From Neogemmobacter tilapiae (lineage in GTDB: Bacteria; Pseudomonadota; Alphaproteobacteria; Rhodobacterales; Rhodobacteraceae): 64,000 bases of DNA. Under the pieces are notes generated by a model. The model searched no databases. It was not told where the DNA came from and saw nothing but the letters and a program-made list of their open reading frames with translations. Numbering within the stretch: position 1 is the first letter of the stretch; each line of letters starts with the position of its first letter. The position numbers and the translations under genes were made by a program. Shown one piece after another: positions 8,822 to 18,036 of this stretch. The stretch covers positions 62,001 to 126,000 of the forward strand of contig NZ_BMYJ01000007.1 in NCBI RefSeq assembly GCF_014652215.1, in the 5' to 3' direction.

Positions 8822-9552
8822 GCACAATTGACGATTTGATTGGTGATGGCCAAACTGGCCGTATTCGCTTTTATGAATATCCGGGCTGGACCGCCGCTTA
8901 TCCCGATGAATATGCCGACAAAATATTTTTGATCAGGCAATATCTGGCAGAGGCCTATGCCAACCCCGAAATAAGGGCGCAACTGTTCAACCGACTCACC
9001 GAGAGCGATCCGCTCGATATATTTATAGCCAATGGGAAAAACTCGGCCATTCGAGATGAAAGAAAAATAATCATTGATCCAACAATGAGCTACGTCTTTG
9101 TTGACAGCACGGGTGCGTTGCAATCCTATGACATGGATCGCGTCATCGTTCACGAAATGATCCATGCGATAGAAGGTTCCTTTGATACAACAAAAGGTTT
9201 ATCAGGCAGTTCCGCTCGGACAACAGCCGACTATCAAGGCGAAACTGTTTCTAGGGAAAATGAATTCTACGACATCGACCGCCCCAGTTATTCTACACTT
9301 ATTAATTCAGCAGAAATGCCAATGATTGCCGCGCGCGCCGATCTACCTGGCGCGCAATTTGATTTGGTTCTTTTGAATAGTGTGGACCCAGATGGCTCAA
9401 ACGAAGCCACATCCACTGGATATAATCTCATCACCGCGCGGAACATAGGCGCTGGCAACGTGAATGATCTGCTGATTGCTTGGAATTATGCCGATGCAAG
9501 GAATGGGGGGGCACACAAACCACAGCGTCTTTGCTGCTGGGGTTGGCAATGA
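8818..9552 (+). pseudogene. HExxH metallopeptidase domain of an RTX protein, 5' part of a frameshifted gene
   Basis: Frame 1 of a gene split by a shift. The 244 residues read here contain VIVHEMIHAIEG, with an HExxH zinc motif at residues 112-116, and a downstream acidic candidate ligand in GETVSRENEFYDID (~142). The layout (KIIIDPTM before the motif, HExIHA, then a Glu ~30 residues on) resembles the M91/NleD-type effector peptidases and related secreted zinc proteases. No signal peptide is present, as expected for type I secretion. The frame leaves at a run of seven Gs near 9507; deleting one G joins it smoothly to the RTX frame at 9476-10990 (NGGHTNHSVFAAGVGNDYIY). The last ~15 residues read here (from GAHKPQ) are therefore probably out of frame. 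Sequencing error, true pseudogene or slippage are all possible. Confidence 0.65.
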
Positions 9553-10990
9553 CTACATCTATGCGGGCGTCGGGAGTGATAAAATTTTTGGGGGCGCGGG
9601 CAATGATTATATTGACGGCGGAAGCGGATACTCGGCGCAGGGCGGGTCAGCAAATGATATCGCAATTTACTTTGACTATAGCGGTGATGCCAGTGGTGAG
9701 GGGCAGCATGGCATTCAGGTCAGTTGGCACCCTGATCAATTGCTGGTCACCGACGCTTGGGGCGGGCAGGACACTCTGATGGGGATCGAAGAGATTCAAG
9801 GCACGGCGCTTGACGACAGTTTCCAGATTTGGGGACCGTTTTGGGATGTTGTCACTTCGCAGCAATTGGATGATGTACCATTGTGGGATGGCGGGGCAGG
9901 TATTGACACGCTTATTCTTGATACGTCTGAGGGTTTGCTTGTTGATCTTGGCGATGGATATGTCACGGATGAGCAGAAATACTTCATCTTAGATAGCATC
10001 GAAAATGTTTCAGGCAGCGTGCATGATGACACCATCACCGGCGACGACAATGCCAATGTGATCAAAGGCAACGCCGGGGCCGACGAGCTTCGTGGCAATG
10101 GTGGGGAAGACGTCATCCTCTTCGACGCCGAGGATACGGTGGTGGAGGGTGGTGCGGGTTTTGACCGGGCGATTGCGGAAGGGGATGTCGGGGTGATTAT
10201 AGACCTTGACGCGCAGGGTTTTGAGGCTTTTGCGGGGACGGATCAGGCGGATGTGATCCGGCTGAGCGCCAGCAATACGGGGCCGAAGATCGTCTGGGGC
10301 GGAGGCGGGGCGGACGTGTTCCAGTTCTATACGGATGAGGAGAGCTGGGAACAGGCAGGGATCTATGTGGTGAATGTGGCGGGAATGACGGCGGAGTCTT
10401 TCCAAGACGTGACGCTGGAAAGTCTGGGCCTTGGGGGGCTGGACCTGTCACAGATCGACGCCATCGTGATCAACCCGGATGCGGGGGATCGGTTCTTTAT
10501 CAATGAAGAGGCGATTGGGATTGCTGGGACGGCCACGGACCTTGTGAGTTTGTATTTGCCGGGCATTTACACCGAAGTCGTTTTGGGTGGCCGGAGCTAT
10601 GACGCCTCGGGCGGCGGGGCAGAGATACAGTTGCTCAGCTCGGGCGCGCTGGGGAGGGCGGTGACGATCCAAGGGGGATGGTCAGCAGGCTATACCTCTG
10701 CCGTGGAGGTTGGCTGGACCATGCAATTGGCGGAGGCGCCGGAGTTTGTGGCGGTCAATGGTGGTGAAGCGACGATGGAGGAGTTTGAGGACGCGGGTAA
10801 GAACTTTGCGCCCAATTCCCATGGACAAATCGCCTACGAACATGAGGGGTGGGAGTATCAGGTCTATTATCGGCTTGAGACCTATGAGGATGATCCGGCC
10901 GATTTTCCAACGGGCGGGGCAAGCTGGTTCGTGGCGGGGGGCGAGTTCAACGATTTCACCCTGTCCGCCGATGAAATTCTAAGCGCCTAG
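9476..10990 (+). pseudogene. RTX repeat and C-terminal part of the frameshifted metallopeptidase
   Basis: The second frame of the split gene. It opens out of frame, then after the G-run enters RTX nonapeptides (GVGNDYIYAGVGSDKIFGG, GAGNDYIDGG), a spacer region, further degenerate Ca-binding turns (GGAGIDTLIL, GDDNANVIKGNAGADEL) and ends in a ~250-residue beta-rich tail without the serralysin-type ending seen in the downstream RTX genes. Joined to 8818 the product would be about 723 residues, a normal size for RTX-exported proteases. A TTG at 9476 could in theory start this frame but lacks an RBS. The gene is followed after 7 bp by a strong terminator. Confidence 0.65.
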
Positions 10991-10997
10991 CCGCATG

Positions 10998-11027
10998 AAA
11001 AAACCCCGGGAAGGCCCGGGGTTTTTT
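10998..11027. terminator. Bidirectional rho-independent terminator
   Basis: AAAAAACCCCGGG, loop AAGG, then CCCGGGGTTTTTT: a perfect 13-bp arm pair with A-tract and T-tract, lying between the RTX gene and the convergent terC-like gene. It fits a terminator on both strands. Confidence 0.92.
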
Positions 11028-11043
11028 CTTTTCTGGCCGGTGC

Positions 11044-11733
11044 TCAGGCGGTCTGGACGACCGCTGGCCGCATAAGTTGGACAAGGTCGGTCTTGTCGCG
11101 GATTTCCTCATAGCCGTGATAGACCATCATGACGGCGACATAGAGGATGATGGCAAGGCCGACATAGGCGATCCAGCGGTGCTTGTTCAGCAGGCGGGCG
11201 ATGAAGGTGGCGGCGACGCCCATGAGGACGACCGAGAGGGCGAGGCCGATGAAAAGCACCTCGGGGTGGTCATGGGCGGCACCGGCGACGGCGAGAACGT
11301 TGTCCAGCGACATGGAGACGTCGGCGATGACGATCTGGATGGCGGCCTGCATGAGGGTTTTGCGGGGAACGCCCGCGGCAACGGTGCCATCGGCGTTGAG
11401 GTCGGCGCCGGCGAGGGCCTCTTGGGCGGCCTCATCTTCGGTGTGACCATGCTGAAGTTCGCGCCACATCTTCCAGCAGACCCAGAGGAGAAGGATGCCG
11501 CCGGCAAGCAGAAGGCCGGTGATGGAGAGAAGCCATGTGGTGATGAAGGCAAAGCCGATGCGCATGACGGTGGCGGCCAGAATGCCGATGAGGATGGCTT
11601 TCTTGCGCTGTTCGGCGGGCAGGCCTGCGGCAGCAAGGCCAATGACGATGGCGTTGTCGCCGGCAAGGGTGATGTCAATGAGAATGACCTGCCACAGCGC
11701 ATTGAGCGCTTCGGGCGTCAGGAAGTCGAACAT
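11044..11733 (-). CDS. TerC-family integral membrane protein
   Basis: A 229-residue, multi-pass inner-membrane protein (about seven hydrophobic helices). Family marks are the paired acidic motifs in the membrane: DITLAGDNAIVIGLAA near residue 20 and IADVSMSLDNVLAVAGAA near residue 140, which in TerC/Alx/YjbE proteins line an ion path; members act in Mn(II) export or tellurite resistance. A charged cytoplasmic loop (HGHTEDEAAQEALAG) separates the two halves. The ATG at 11733 follows GGAGGAAAC; longer upstream readings overlap rlmJ and are not real. It stands alone, convergent with the RTX gene and divergent from rlmJ. No yybP-ykoY-type riboswitch was recognised in the 111-bp upstream gap. Confidence 0.88.
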   Translation of the reverse strand: MFDFLTPEALNALWQVILIDITLAGDNAIVIGLAAAGLPAEQRKKAILIGILAATVMRIGFAFITTWLLSITGLLLAGGILLLWVCWKMWRELQHGHTEDEAAQEALAGADLNADGTVAAGVPRKTLMQAAIQIVIADVSMSLDNVLAVAGAAHDHPEVLFIGLALSVVLMGVAATFIARLLNKHRWIAYVGLAIILYVAVMMVYHGYEEIRDKTDLVQLMRPAVVQTA

Positions 11734-11844
11734 GTTTCCTCCGATAGCCCGAAGCGGGCGGGTGGGGGGCACATAGGGCGGGGAAGGGGGTATTGCAAGC
11801 GGTGGAAGGTTGCAAAATGGCGGTGGTAGCGATAGCGGGAAAGA

Positions 11845-12624
11845 ATGCTGTCTTATCAACACGGATTTCACGCGGGAAACCTGGCAGATGTGCAGAAACA
11901 CGCGCTGTTGTGCGTGGCTTTGGACTATCTGACGCAGAAGGACAAACCGCTGAGTTACATCGAAACGCATGCGGGGCGGGGGTTGTATGACCTTGGCGGC
12001 GATATGGCGTTGAAGACGGGGGAGGCGGCGGGGGGGATCCTGCGGCTGGAAGAGGCGTTCGGGGCGGATCATCCCTATCGGCGGCGGTTGGCTGAGGTTC
12101 GGGTGCAGTATGGGGAGAAGGCTTATCCGGGCAGCCCGATGCTGGCGGCCTTGTCCTTGCGGGAAACGGATACGATGCATCTGGCGGAACTGCATCCGCA
12201 GGAACATGGGGCGCTGAATTATGCGATGGGGCCTTGGGGGCCGCATATCCAGCAGCGGGATGGGATGGAGATGGCCTTGGCTGTGACGCCGCCAACGCCG
12301 CGTCGTGGTTTGATGCTGATCGACCCGTCTTGGGAGGTGAAGGAAGATTATGTGTCGATCCCGAAGGCGATGGGCCAGATTGCGCGGAAATGGAACGTGG
12401 GGATCCTGATGCTGTGGTATCCGATCCTGCAATCCGGGGCGCATGTGGCGATGCTGCGGGTGTTGGAGCAGGCTTTCCCCGAGGCTTTGCGGCATGAGGT
12501 GCGGTTTCCGTCGGTGCGGGAGGGGCATGGGATGCTGGGGTCGGGGATGTTTGTGGTGAACGCGCCCTGGGGGCTGGCAGAGGAAGCGGACAGGATTTCG
12601 GGGATATTCAAGAGGCTGGGATGA
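11845..12624 (+). CDS. rlmJ: 23S rRNA (adenine-2030-N6)-methyltransferase RlmJ
   Basis: A 259-residue protein opening MLSYQHGFHAGNLADVQKH, diagnostic of RlmJ. It methylates A2030 of 23S rRNA using S-adenosylmethionine. The SAM-binding region includes YIETHAGRGLYDL, and the catalytic motif IV reads LIDPSWE near residue 158; the family more usually has D-P-P-aromatic, so the serine at the third position is a small departure. Length is close to the E. coli enzyme (280). A GGGAAAG precedes the start. Its stop overlaps the ATG of the PhzF-like gene (ATGATG), implying co-translation of two functionally unrelated genes. Confidence 0.92.
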   Translation: MLSYQHGFHAGNLADVQKHALLCVALDYLTQKDKPLSYIETHAGRGLYDLGGDMALKTGEAAGGILRLEEAFGADHPYRRRLAEVRVQYGEKAYPGSPMLAALSLRETDTMHLAELHPQEHGALNYAMGPWGPHIQQRDGMEMALAVTPPTPRRGLMLIDPSWEVKEDYVSIPKAMGQIARKWNVGILMLWYPILQSGAHVAMLRVLEQAFPEALRHEVRFPSVREGHGMLGSGMFVVNAPWGLAEEADRISGIFKRLG

Positions 12625-13547
12625 TGCTGGTCTATGAAATCTGGGATGTTTTCACGGAAACGCCCTTTGCGGGGAACCCTTTGGCGATTGTGCGGGGGGC
12701 CGAGGGTTTAAGCGACGGGCAGATGCTGACCTTGGCGCGGGAGTTCAACCTGTCGGAGACGATCTTTGTGATGCCGCCACGTGATGCGGCGAACACGGCG
12801 CGGGTGCGGATTTTCTTTCCGACGGCGGAGATTCCTTTTGCGGGGCATCCGACGGTGGGCTGCGCGATCCATCTGGCGCTGGAGGGGCGGAGGCAGGCGG
12901 ATTTCAAGGCGCGGATCGTGCTGGAGGAAGAGGCAGGTCTGGTGCCGGTGCAGGTAGAGCGGCGGAAGGGTCGGGTGACGGCGGAATTCGTGGCCCCTGT
13001 GCTGCCGCATGCGGTGGAGGGTGTGGTCGATCCTGCGTTGCTGGCCAAGGCTTTGGATATTCCCGCAAGCGACATCGGTTTTGGTCGCCATCAGCCGGGG
13101 GTTTGGGCGGGGGGGCCGCGCTTTGCCTATGCGCCTGTGTCGGGTCTGAACGCCTTGGGGCGGGCGCGTCCGGTGCAGCCCTATTGGGATCAGGTGACGG
13201 CGGCGGCGGGGGTGGATTCGGTTTACCTTTATACACGCGGGCCGGATTGTGACTATCGGGCGCGGATGTTTTCGCCCACGGCAGGCATTCCAGAAGACCC
13301 GGCGACAGGTTCGGCCACAGCCATTCTGGCGGCGCAATTGTTGGCAAGCGGGGCGCTGAGCGAGGGTGAGACGGTTTTGGCCTTGGCGCAAGGCGTCGAA
13401 ATGGGCCGGGAAAGCCGTCTGGGGCTGACCGTGCGGGTGGCGGATGGTCGGCTGGAGCAGGTGCGGGTCAAGGGTTCTGCCGTGCGCATCGCGGGCGGTC
13501 AAATCCGCGTGCCGGGCTTGTCGGACGGCGCGGATCAGGCCATGTAA
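12621..13547 (+). CDS. PhzF-family isomerase/epimerase-like protein
   Basis: A 308-residue protein of the diaminopimelate-epimerase fold. It starts with the family signature VFTETPFAGNPLAIV and FNLSETIFV (the Glu of SETIF is the conserved catalytic acid), followed by FFPTAEIPFAGHPTVGCA and, in the second half, RMFSPTAGIPEDPATGSA. PhzF itself acts in phenazine synthesis, but no phenazine genes are here; most bacterial homologues are orphan enzymes of unknown substrate. The start overlaps the rlmJ stop; a second ATG at 12624 is also possible. Followed 5 bp later by the TerB-like gene, so rlmJ, this gene, terB-like and PhnD-like probably form one transcript. Confidence 0.88.
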   Translation: MMLVYEIWDVFTETPFAGNPLAIVRGAEGLSDGQMLTLAREFNLSETIFVMPPRDAANTARVRIFFPTAEIPFAGHPTVGCAIHLALEGRRQADFKARIVLEEEAGLVPVQVERRKGRVTAEFVAPVLPHAVEGVVDPALLAKALDIPASDIGFGRHQPGVWAGGPRFAYAPVSGLNALGRARPVQPYWDQVTAAAGVDSVYLYTRGPDCDYRARMFSPTAGIPEDPATGSATAILAAQLLASGALSEGETVLALAQGVEMGRESRLGLTVRVADGRLEQVRVKGSAVRIAGGQIRVPGLSDGADQAM

Positions 13548-13552
13548 GGCAG

Positions 13553-13990
13553 ATGTTCGCCCAGATTTTATCGCGCCTTGCCGCCCCGTCGAATGACCGT
13601 CTGCCGCCCTTGCAGGAACGCCGCGCCTTGGCGGCGCTGTTGGTGCGGGTGGGGCGGGCGGATGATCATTACGGGCCTGCCGAAATGCGGCGGATTGATC
13701 AGGTGCTGGCGGGGCGTTTCGGGCTTTCGCCCTTTGAGGCCGCGGGTTTGCGGGCGGATGGTGAGGCGCTGGAGACGGAGGCCCCCGATACGGTACGGTT
13801 CACGCGGGCCTTGAAGGACCATGTGCCGCTTGAGGAACGGGCGGGGCTGATCGAGGCCTTGTGGGCCGTGGCCTTGGCCGATGGGGAACGGGCGGCGGAT
13901 GAGGAACAACTGATCCGGCTGGTGGCGAACCTGCTGGCGGTCAGCGATGCCGACAGCGGTCTGGCGCGACAGCGGGCGGCACGGGCATGA
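13553..13990 (+). CDS. TerB-family protein
   Basis: A 145-residue, all-helical soluble protein with two helical repeats typical of the TerB/DjlA-N fold: ALAALLVRVGRADDHYGPAEMRRID and, later, EALWAVALADGERAADEEQLIRLVANLL. The acidic turns (GRADDHYG and ADGERAADEE) correspond to the metal-binding positions of TerB. The family was named from tellurite resistance, but single copies like this are widespread in alphaproteobacteria with unknown role. It ends in an ATGA overlap with the next gene, so the two are translationally coupled. Confidence 0.8.
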   Translation: MFAQILSRLAAPSNDRLPPLQERRALAALLVRVGRADDHYGPAEMRRIDQVLAGRFGLSPFEAAGLRADGEALETEAPDTVRFTRALKDHVPLEERAGLIEALWAVALADGERAADEEQLIRLVANLLAVSDADSGLARQRAARA

Positions 13991-14736
13991 TCGCCGCGCT
14001 GGGCATGTATGATCTGGGGGATGCGGCCCCGGCGAATGACCGGCTGTGGGCCTTGATCCGGGACGGGTTGGGCGGGGCAGGGATGGCGGCCCCTCAGGCG
14101 TTGACGCGGGGCGATTTGGCCTATCTGCCGGGTTGGTTGTCGCCTGATCTGGTTCTGGCACAGACCTGCGGGCGGCCGTTTCGGGAAATGCTGCATGACA
14201 AGGTGGCGCTGATCGGCACGCCGGACTATGGGTTGCCGGGTTGCGCGCCGGGCTATTATCGCAGCGTCTTTGTGGTGCGGGCGGATGATCCGCGCGGGGC
14301 GTTGGGTGATTTTGCCTCGGCGCGTTTTGCCTATAATGATCCGATGTCGCAATCGGGCTGGGCCGGGCCGATGCATCATGCACCCTATCTGACGCCCGCC
14401 TTGCAGACTGGGGGGCATCGGGCGTCCGCCCAAGCAGTGGCCGAGGGCGCTGCGGATGTGGCGGCGCTGGATGCGGTGACATGGGGGCTGTTGCAGCGCA
14501 ATCTGCCGGAACTGGCGGCGCAGTTGCGGGTGGTGGATGAAACCCCACCCGCCCCCGGATTGCCCTTGATTTCAGCGCAAGGGTCGGATGCTGCCCGGAT
14601 TTTCAGCGTGGTGGCGGGAGCCATTGCGGCGCTTTCAGCGGGCGACCGGGCGGCGCTTTCCTTACAGGGCTTGGTGCAAATCCCGGTCAGCGCCTATCTG
14701 GCCCTGCCGCCTGCGGCCCCCGCGCCAAAACTTTGA
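13987..14736 (+). CDS. PhnD-like phosphate/phosphonate-type binding protein lacking a signal peptide
   Basis: A 249-residue PBP-fold protein. The segment GTPDYGLPGCAPGYYRSVFVVRADDP and ARFAYNDPMSQSG match the PhnD/PtxB family, in which the conserved S-x-S/G region after the hinge binds phosphonate or phosphite. It begins MIAALGMYDLGD without any hydrophobic export segment, so it is predicted cytoplasmic, and no permease or ATPase of a phosphonate importer is adjacent. It could be a sensor or enzyme-like derivative. Coupled by ATGA overlap to the TerB-like gene; the transporter that follows (14803 onward) is of the amino-acid type and unrelated. Confidence 0.72.
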   Translation: MIAALGMYDLGDAAPANDRLWALIRDGLGGAGMAAPQALTRGDLAYLPGWLSPDLVLAQTCGRPFREMLHDKVALIGTPDYGLPGCAPGYYRSVFVVRADDPRGALGDFASARFAYNDPMSQSGWAGPMHHAPYLTPALQTGGHRASAQAVAEGAADVAALDAVTWGLLQRNLPELAAQLRVVDETPPAPGLPLISAQGSDAARIFSVVAGAIAALSAGDRAALSLQGLVQIPVSAYLALPPAAPAPKL

Positions 14737-14802
14737 CCAATTATTCAGCGTTGCATTATGCGCCGTTTTCGGCCCTACTTTGTCAAACGCGCTGCTTGCA
14801 GG

Positions 14803-15599
<797 letters not shown>

Positions 15600-15600
<1 letters not shown>

Positions 15601-16301
15601 TGGCCTGTCTTGCGCAGCTTTCGGCGCTGGCGATGGGCATGACCTTGGTCAATGCCGAAACAACCGTGATTGGCACCGAAGCACCGTTCCCGCCCTATAC
15701 ATTCATTGCGGAAGATGGGCAGATCACCGGCTTTGACCGGGCGGTGGGGGATGAGGCTTGTTTGCGGGCGGGTCTGGTCTGCACATGGGTGAACATGCGG
15801 TTTGACCGGCTGATGCCGGGGGTGATGTCGGGGGATATCGATATTGCGATGGGGGGGATCGCGAAAACGGCCGAGCGGATGGCGCTGGTCGATTTCACGA
15901 TGGACTATTCCTTTAGCGATGGTCTGGACAATTTCGTCGGTCGGTCGGGGGCACCCGAGCCGGATCAGGCACTGATCGGGGTGCAGGCGGGGACAATTCA
16001 GGAACAGCATCTGCGGAAAACCGGGCGGAATTTCATCAGCTATGGCACCGAGGGTGATCTTTTGGAGGCGCTGATCGCGCAAAAAGTGGACCTGGCTTTC
16101 GGGGCGTTCTACGCTGGGACGGTGTCGGATCTGTTCGCAGAGAACGGAATCGAATGGCTGTATGAGGAAGACGCGGGCGAAAACGGCATCGGCATGGCGG
16201 TGTGCAAAGAGAACAAGGCGCTGCTGGCGCAGTTGAACAAAGCACTGAAGTCGATGCAGGATGATGGAACGATCGACGCGCTGTCGGACGAATGGTTCTG
16301 A
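15600..16301 (+). CDS. Amino acid/amine ABC transporter substrate-binding protein (first of two)
   Basis: A 233-residue SBP_bac_3-type periplasmic binding protein. After the leader (MACLAQLSALAMGMTLVNAE) come IGTEAPFPPYTFIAEDGQI, GFDRAVGDEACLRAGL, the conserved FDRLMPGVMSGDIDIAMGGI and MALVDFTMDYSF, then GVQAGTIQEQHL, all core family blocks. The leader is odd in having no Lys or Arg before its hydrophobic core, so export may be inefficient or start elsewhere. It lies in the same operon as a second, better-looking binding protein (16341), giving the transporter two potential receptors. Likely periplasmic; ligand unknown. Confidence 0.83.
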
Positions 16302-16340
16302 ACAGCGTCACAAGAAACGAACATCGAAAGGGAGATGAAG

Positions 16341-17096
16341 ATGAAAACGAAAATTCTGGCAAGCGGGGCCGTTCTGGCGCTGATGGCGGGCATGGCTTCG
16401 GCGCAGACGGTGCGTTTGGGGACGGAAGGGGCCTATCCTCCCTACAACTTCATCAATGACGCGGGCGAGATCGTGGGCTTTGAGGTGGAGCTTGGGAACG
16501 AGCTGTGCAAGCGCGCGGGGCTGACCTGCGAATGGGTGCAGAACGATTGGGATTCGATCATCCCGAACCTGCAATCGGGCAACTATGATGCGATCATGGC
16601 GGGGATGTCGATCACGGACGAACGTGAGGAAGTGATTGATTTCACGCAGAACTACATTCCGCCGGCGAGTTCGTCCTATGTAGGGCTGACGGCGGATGTG
16701 GACATCAAGGGCGGGGTTGTGGCGGCGCAGACCGGGACGATTCAGGCGGGCTATGTCGCCGAAAGCGGCGCGACGCTGCTGGAGTTTGCGACGCCCGAGG
16801 AAACCGTGGCGGCGGTGAAAAGCGGCGAGGCGGTGGCAGTGTTTGCCGACAAGGACTATCTGGTGCCGGTCGTGGCGGAATCGGGTGGTGAGCTGGTGAT
16901 GCTGGACGCCGATGTGCAGCTGGGCGGCGGCGTGGGGATGGGCCTGCGCGACAGCGACGACGAGCTGCGGGGCAAGTTCGATGCAGCGATCAAGTCGATG
17001 AAATGCGACGGCAGCTTGGATGCGCTGATTGCCAGGGCGGAATATTTTGGCCCCGAGGCCGTGGTGTTCGGCGATGCGGGCAAAGAAGGCTGCTGA
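16341..17096 (+). CDS. Amino acid/amine ABC transporter substrate-binding protein (second of two)
   Basis: A 251-residue periplasmic receptor with a canonical signal peptide (MKTKILASGAVLALMAGMASA, cut before QTVRLG). Family blocks are LGTEGAYPPYNFINDAGE, GFEVELGNELCKRAGL, WDSIIPNLQSGNYDAIMAGM, DEREEVIDFTQNY and GVVAAQTGTIQAGY. Length matches HisJ/ArgT-like proteins for basic amino acids. The ATG at 16341 is preferred over 16335 because AAGGGAG lies six bases in front of it. Cysteine pairs (ELCKRAGLTCEW, MKCDGSL) may form the usual HisJ disulfide. Followed by a strong hairpin that may keep its mRNA more abundant than that of the permeases. Confidence 0.9.
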   Translation: MKTKILASGAVLALMAGMASAQTVRLGTEGAYPPYNFINDAGEIVGFEVELGNELCKRAGLTCEWVQNDWDSIIPNLQSGNYDAIMAGMSITDEREEVIDFTQNYIPPASSSYVGLTADVDIKGGVVAAQTGTIQAGYVAESGATLLEFATPEETVAAVKSGEAVAVFADKDYLVPVVAESGGELVMLDADVQLGGGVGMGLRDSDDELRGKFDAAIKSMKCDGSLDALIARAEYFGPEAVVFGDAGKEGC

Positions 17097-17108
17097 TCTG
17101 AACTGAAC

Positions 17109-17130
17109 GGGGGCGGGTCGGCCCGCCCCC
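17109..17130 (+). terminator. Intercistronic hairpin after the binding-protein gene
   Basis: GGGGGCGGG, loop TCGG, CCCGCCCCC followed by a short TTT, 12 bp after the stop codon. Such hairpins between a binding-protein gene and its permeases commonly act as partial terminators or mRNA stabilisers; that role here is inferred. Confidence 0.7.
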
Positions 17131-17148
17131 CTTTGCCAAGGATGCCCG

Positions 17149-18036
17149 ATGTTTCTGGATTGTAGCGCACCGAAGACGCTGGAAGGGTTGGCTTGGGCCA
17201 GCTGCTATCTGACGTCGGGCAAGCACATCGATTTCTATTGGGCCTTTGTGGTGGTGCTGGCCTTGTTGGCCTGCACAGCCCCGATGGCCTTGATGTTCGG
17301 TTATGGCGGGGCGACGGCGGCAAGGTCGCATTCGCTGCCGGTGCGGATGTTCGGAAAGTGCTATATCGCCATGGTGCGGGGCATCCCGGATATCATCTTT
17401 TTCCTGTTCTTTGTCATTGCCTTGGATCAGGCGATTGAATGGACAAAGCATCAGATCGTCTGCCCCGACTGGACCGAACCTGTCCGGCAGGGGTTGGAGT
17501 TCAAGGTCTGCCCGGCGGCCAAGGTGCCGCAGGCGGGGACGGCCCCGGTGGTGCATCAGATCTATGGTTTTGGCTTGGCGGTGGTGACCTTTTCCATCGT
17601 CTTTGGGGCCTTTGTGGCGAATGTGCTGTACGGCGCGATGAATGCCGTGCCGCGGGCGCAGTTGGAAACAGCCGAGGCTTACGGCATGACGCATCGACAG
17701 GTGCATCGGCGGATTCTGGTGCCGCAGATGTGGACCTATGCTTTGCCCGGCCTGTCGAACCTGTGGCTGATCCTGATCAAGGCGACACCCTTGCTGTTTT
17801 TGCTGGGGGTGCGAGACATCGTCTATTTCGCGCGGGAGTTGGGCGGGTCGAAGACGCAGGCCTATGAATATCCGCACCCCGACTGGCGGTTGTGGTATTT
17901 CTTGGGGCTGATGGCGTTTTACCTGTTGATGACATGGGGTTCGGAAAAGGTGCTAAGGCGGTTGTCGGCGCGGCTGTCCAAGGGCCAAGCGACGGCAGCG
18001 GGTGAGGCCTTGCGCAAGGCGGGGGCTGTGGCATGA
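17149..18036 (+). CDS. Amino acid/amine ABC transporter permease
   Basis: A 295-residue HisQ/HisM-type inner-membrane permease. The EAA loop that docks the ATPase is visible as LETAEAYGMTHRQVHRRILVPQM, preceded by the AMVRGIPDIIFFLFF helix typical of the family. Between TM helices it has an extra periplasmic stretch with two cysteines (HQIVCPDW and EFKVCPAAK), plus cysteines near the N-terminus (FLDCSAP, WASCYLTSG), which makes it longer than E. coli HisQ (228). It follows AAGGATGCCCG and overlaps the next gene by ATGA, so the two permeases are translated together. Confidence 0.9.
   Translation: MFLDCSAPKTLEGLAWASCYLTSGKHIDFYWAFVVVLALLACTAPMALMFGYGGATAARSHSLPVRMFGKCYIAMVRGIPDIIFFLFFVIALDQAIEWTKHQIVCPDWTEPVRQGLEFKVCPAAKVPQAGTAPVVHQIYGFGLAVVTFSIVFGAFVANVLYGAMNAVPRAQLETAEAYGMTHRQVHRRILVPQMWTYALPGLSNLWLILIKATPLLFLLGVRDIVYFARELGGSKTQAYEYPHPDWRLWYFLGLMAFYLLMTWGSEKVLRRLSARLSKGQATAAGEALRKAGAVA

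Noticed and set aside
9476-9552. Separate gene starting at the TTG at 9476
   Set aside because: No RBS, and the sequence continues the upstream frame naturally after removal of one G; a split single gene explains it better.
11734-12528. N-terminal extension of the terC-like gene over the rlmJ region (frame open to 12528)
   Set aside because: TerC proteins start at the MFDFLTPEAL equivalent, which has GGAGGAAAC in front; the extension is arginine/histidine/proline-rich antisense of rlmJ.
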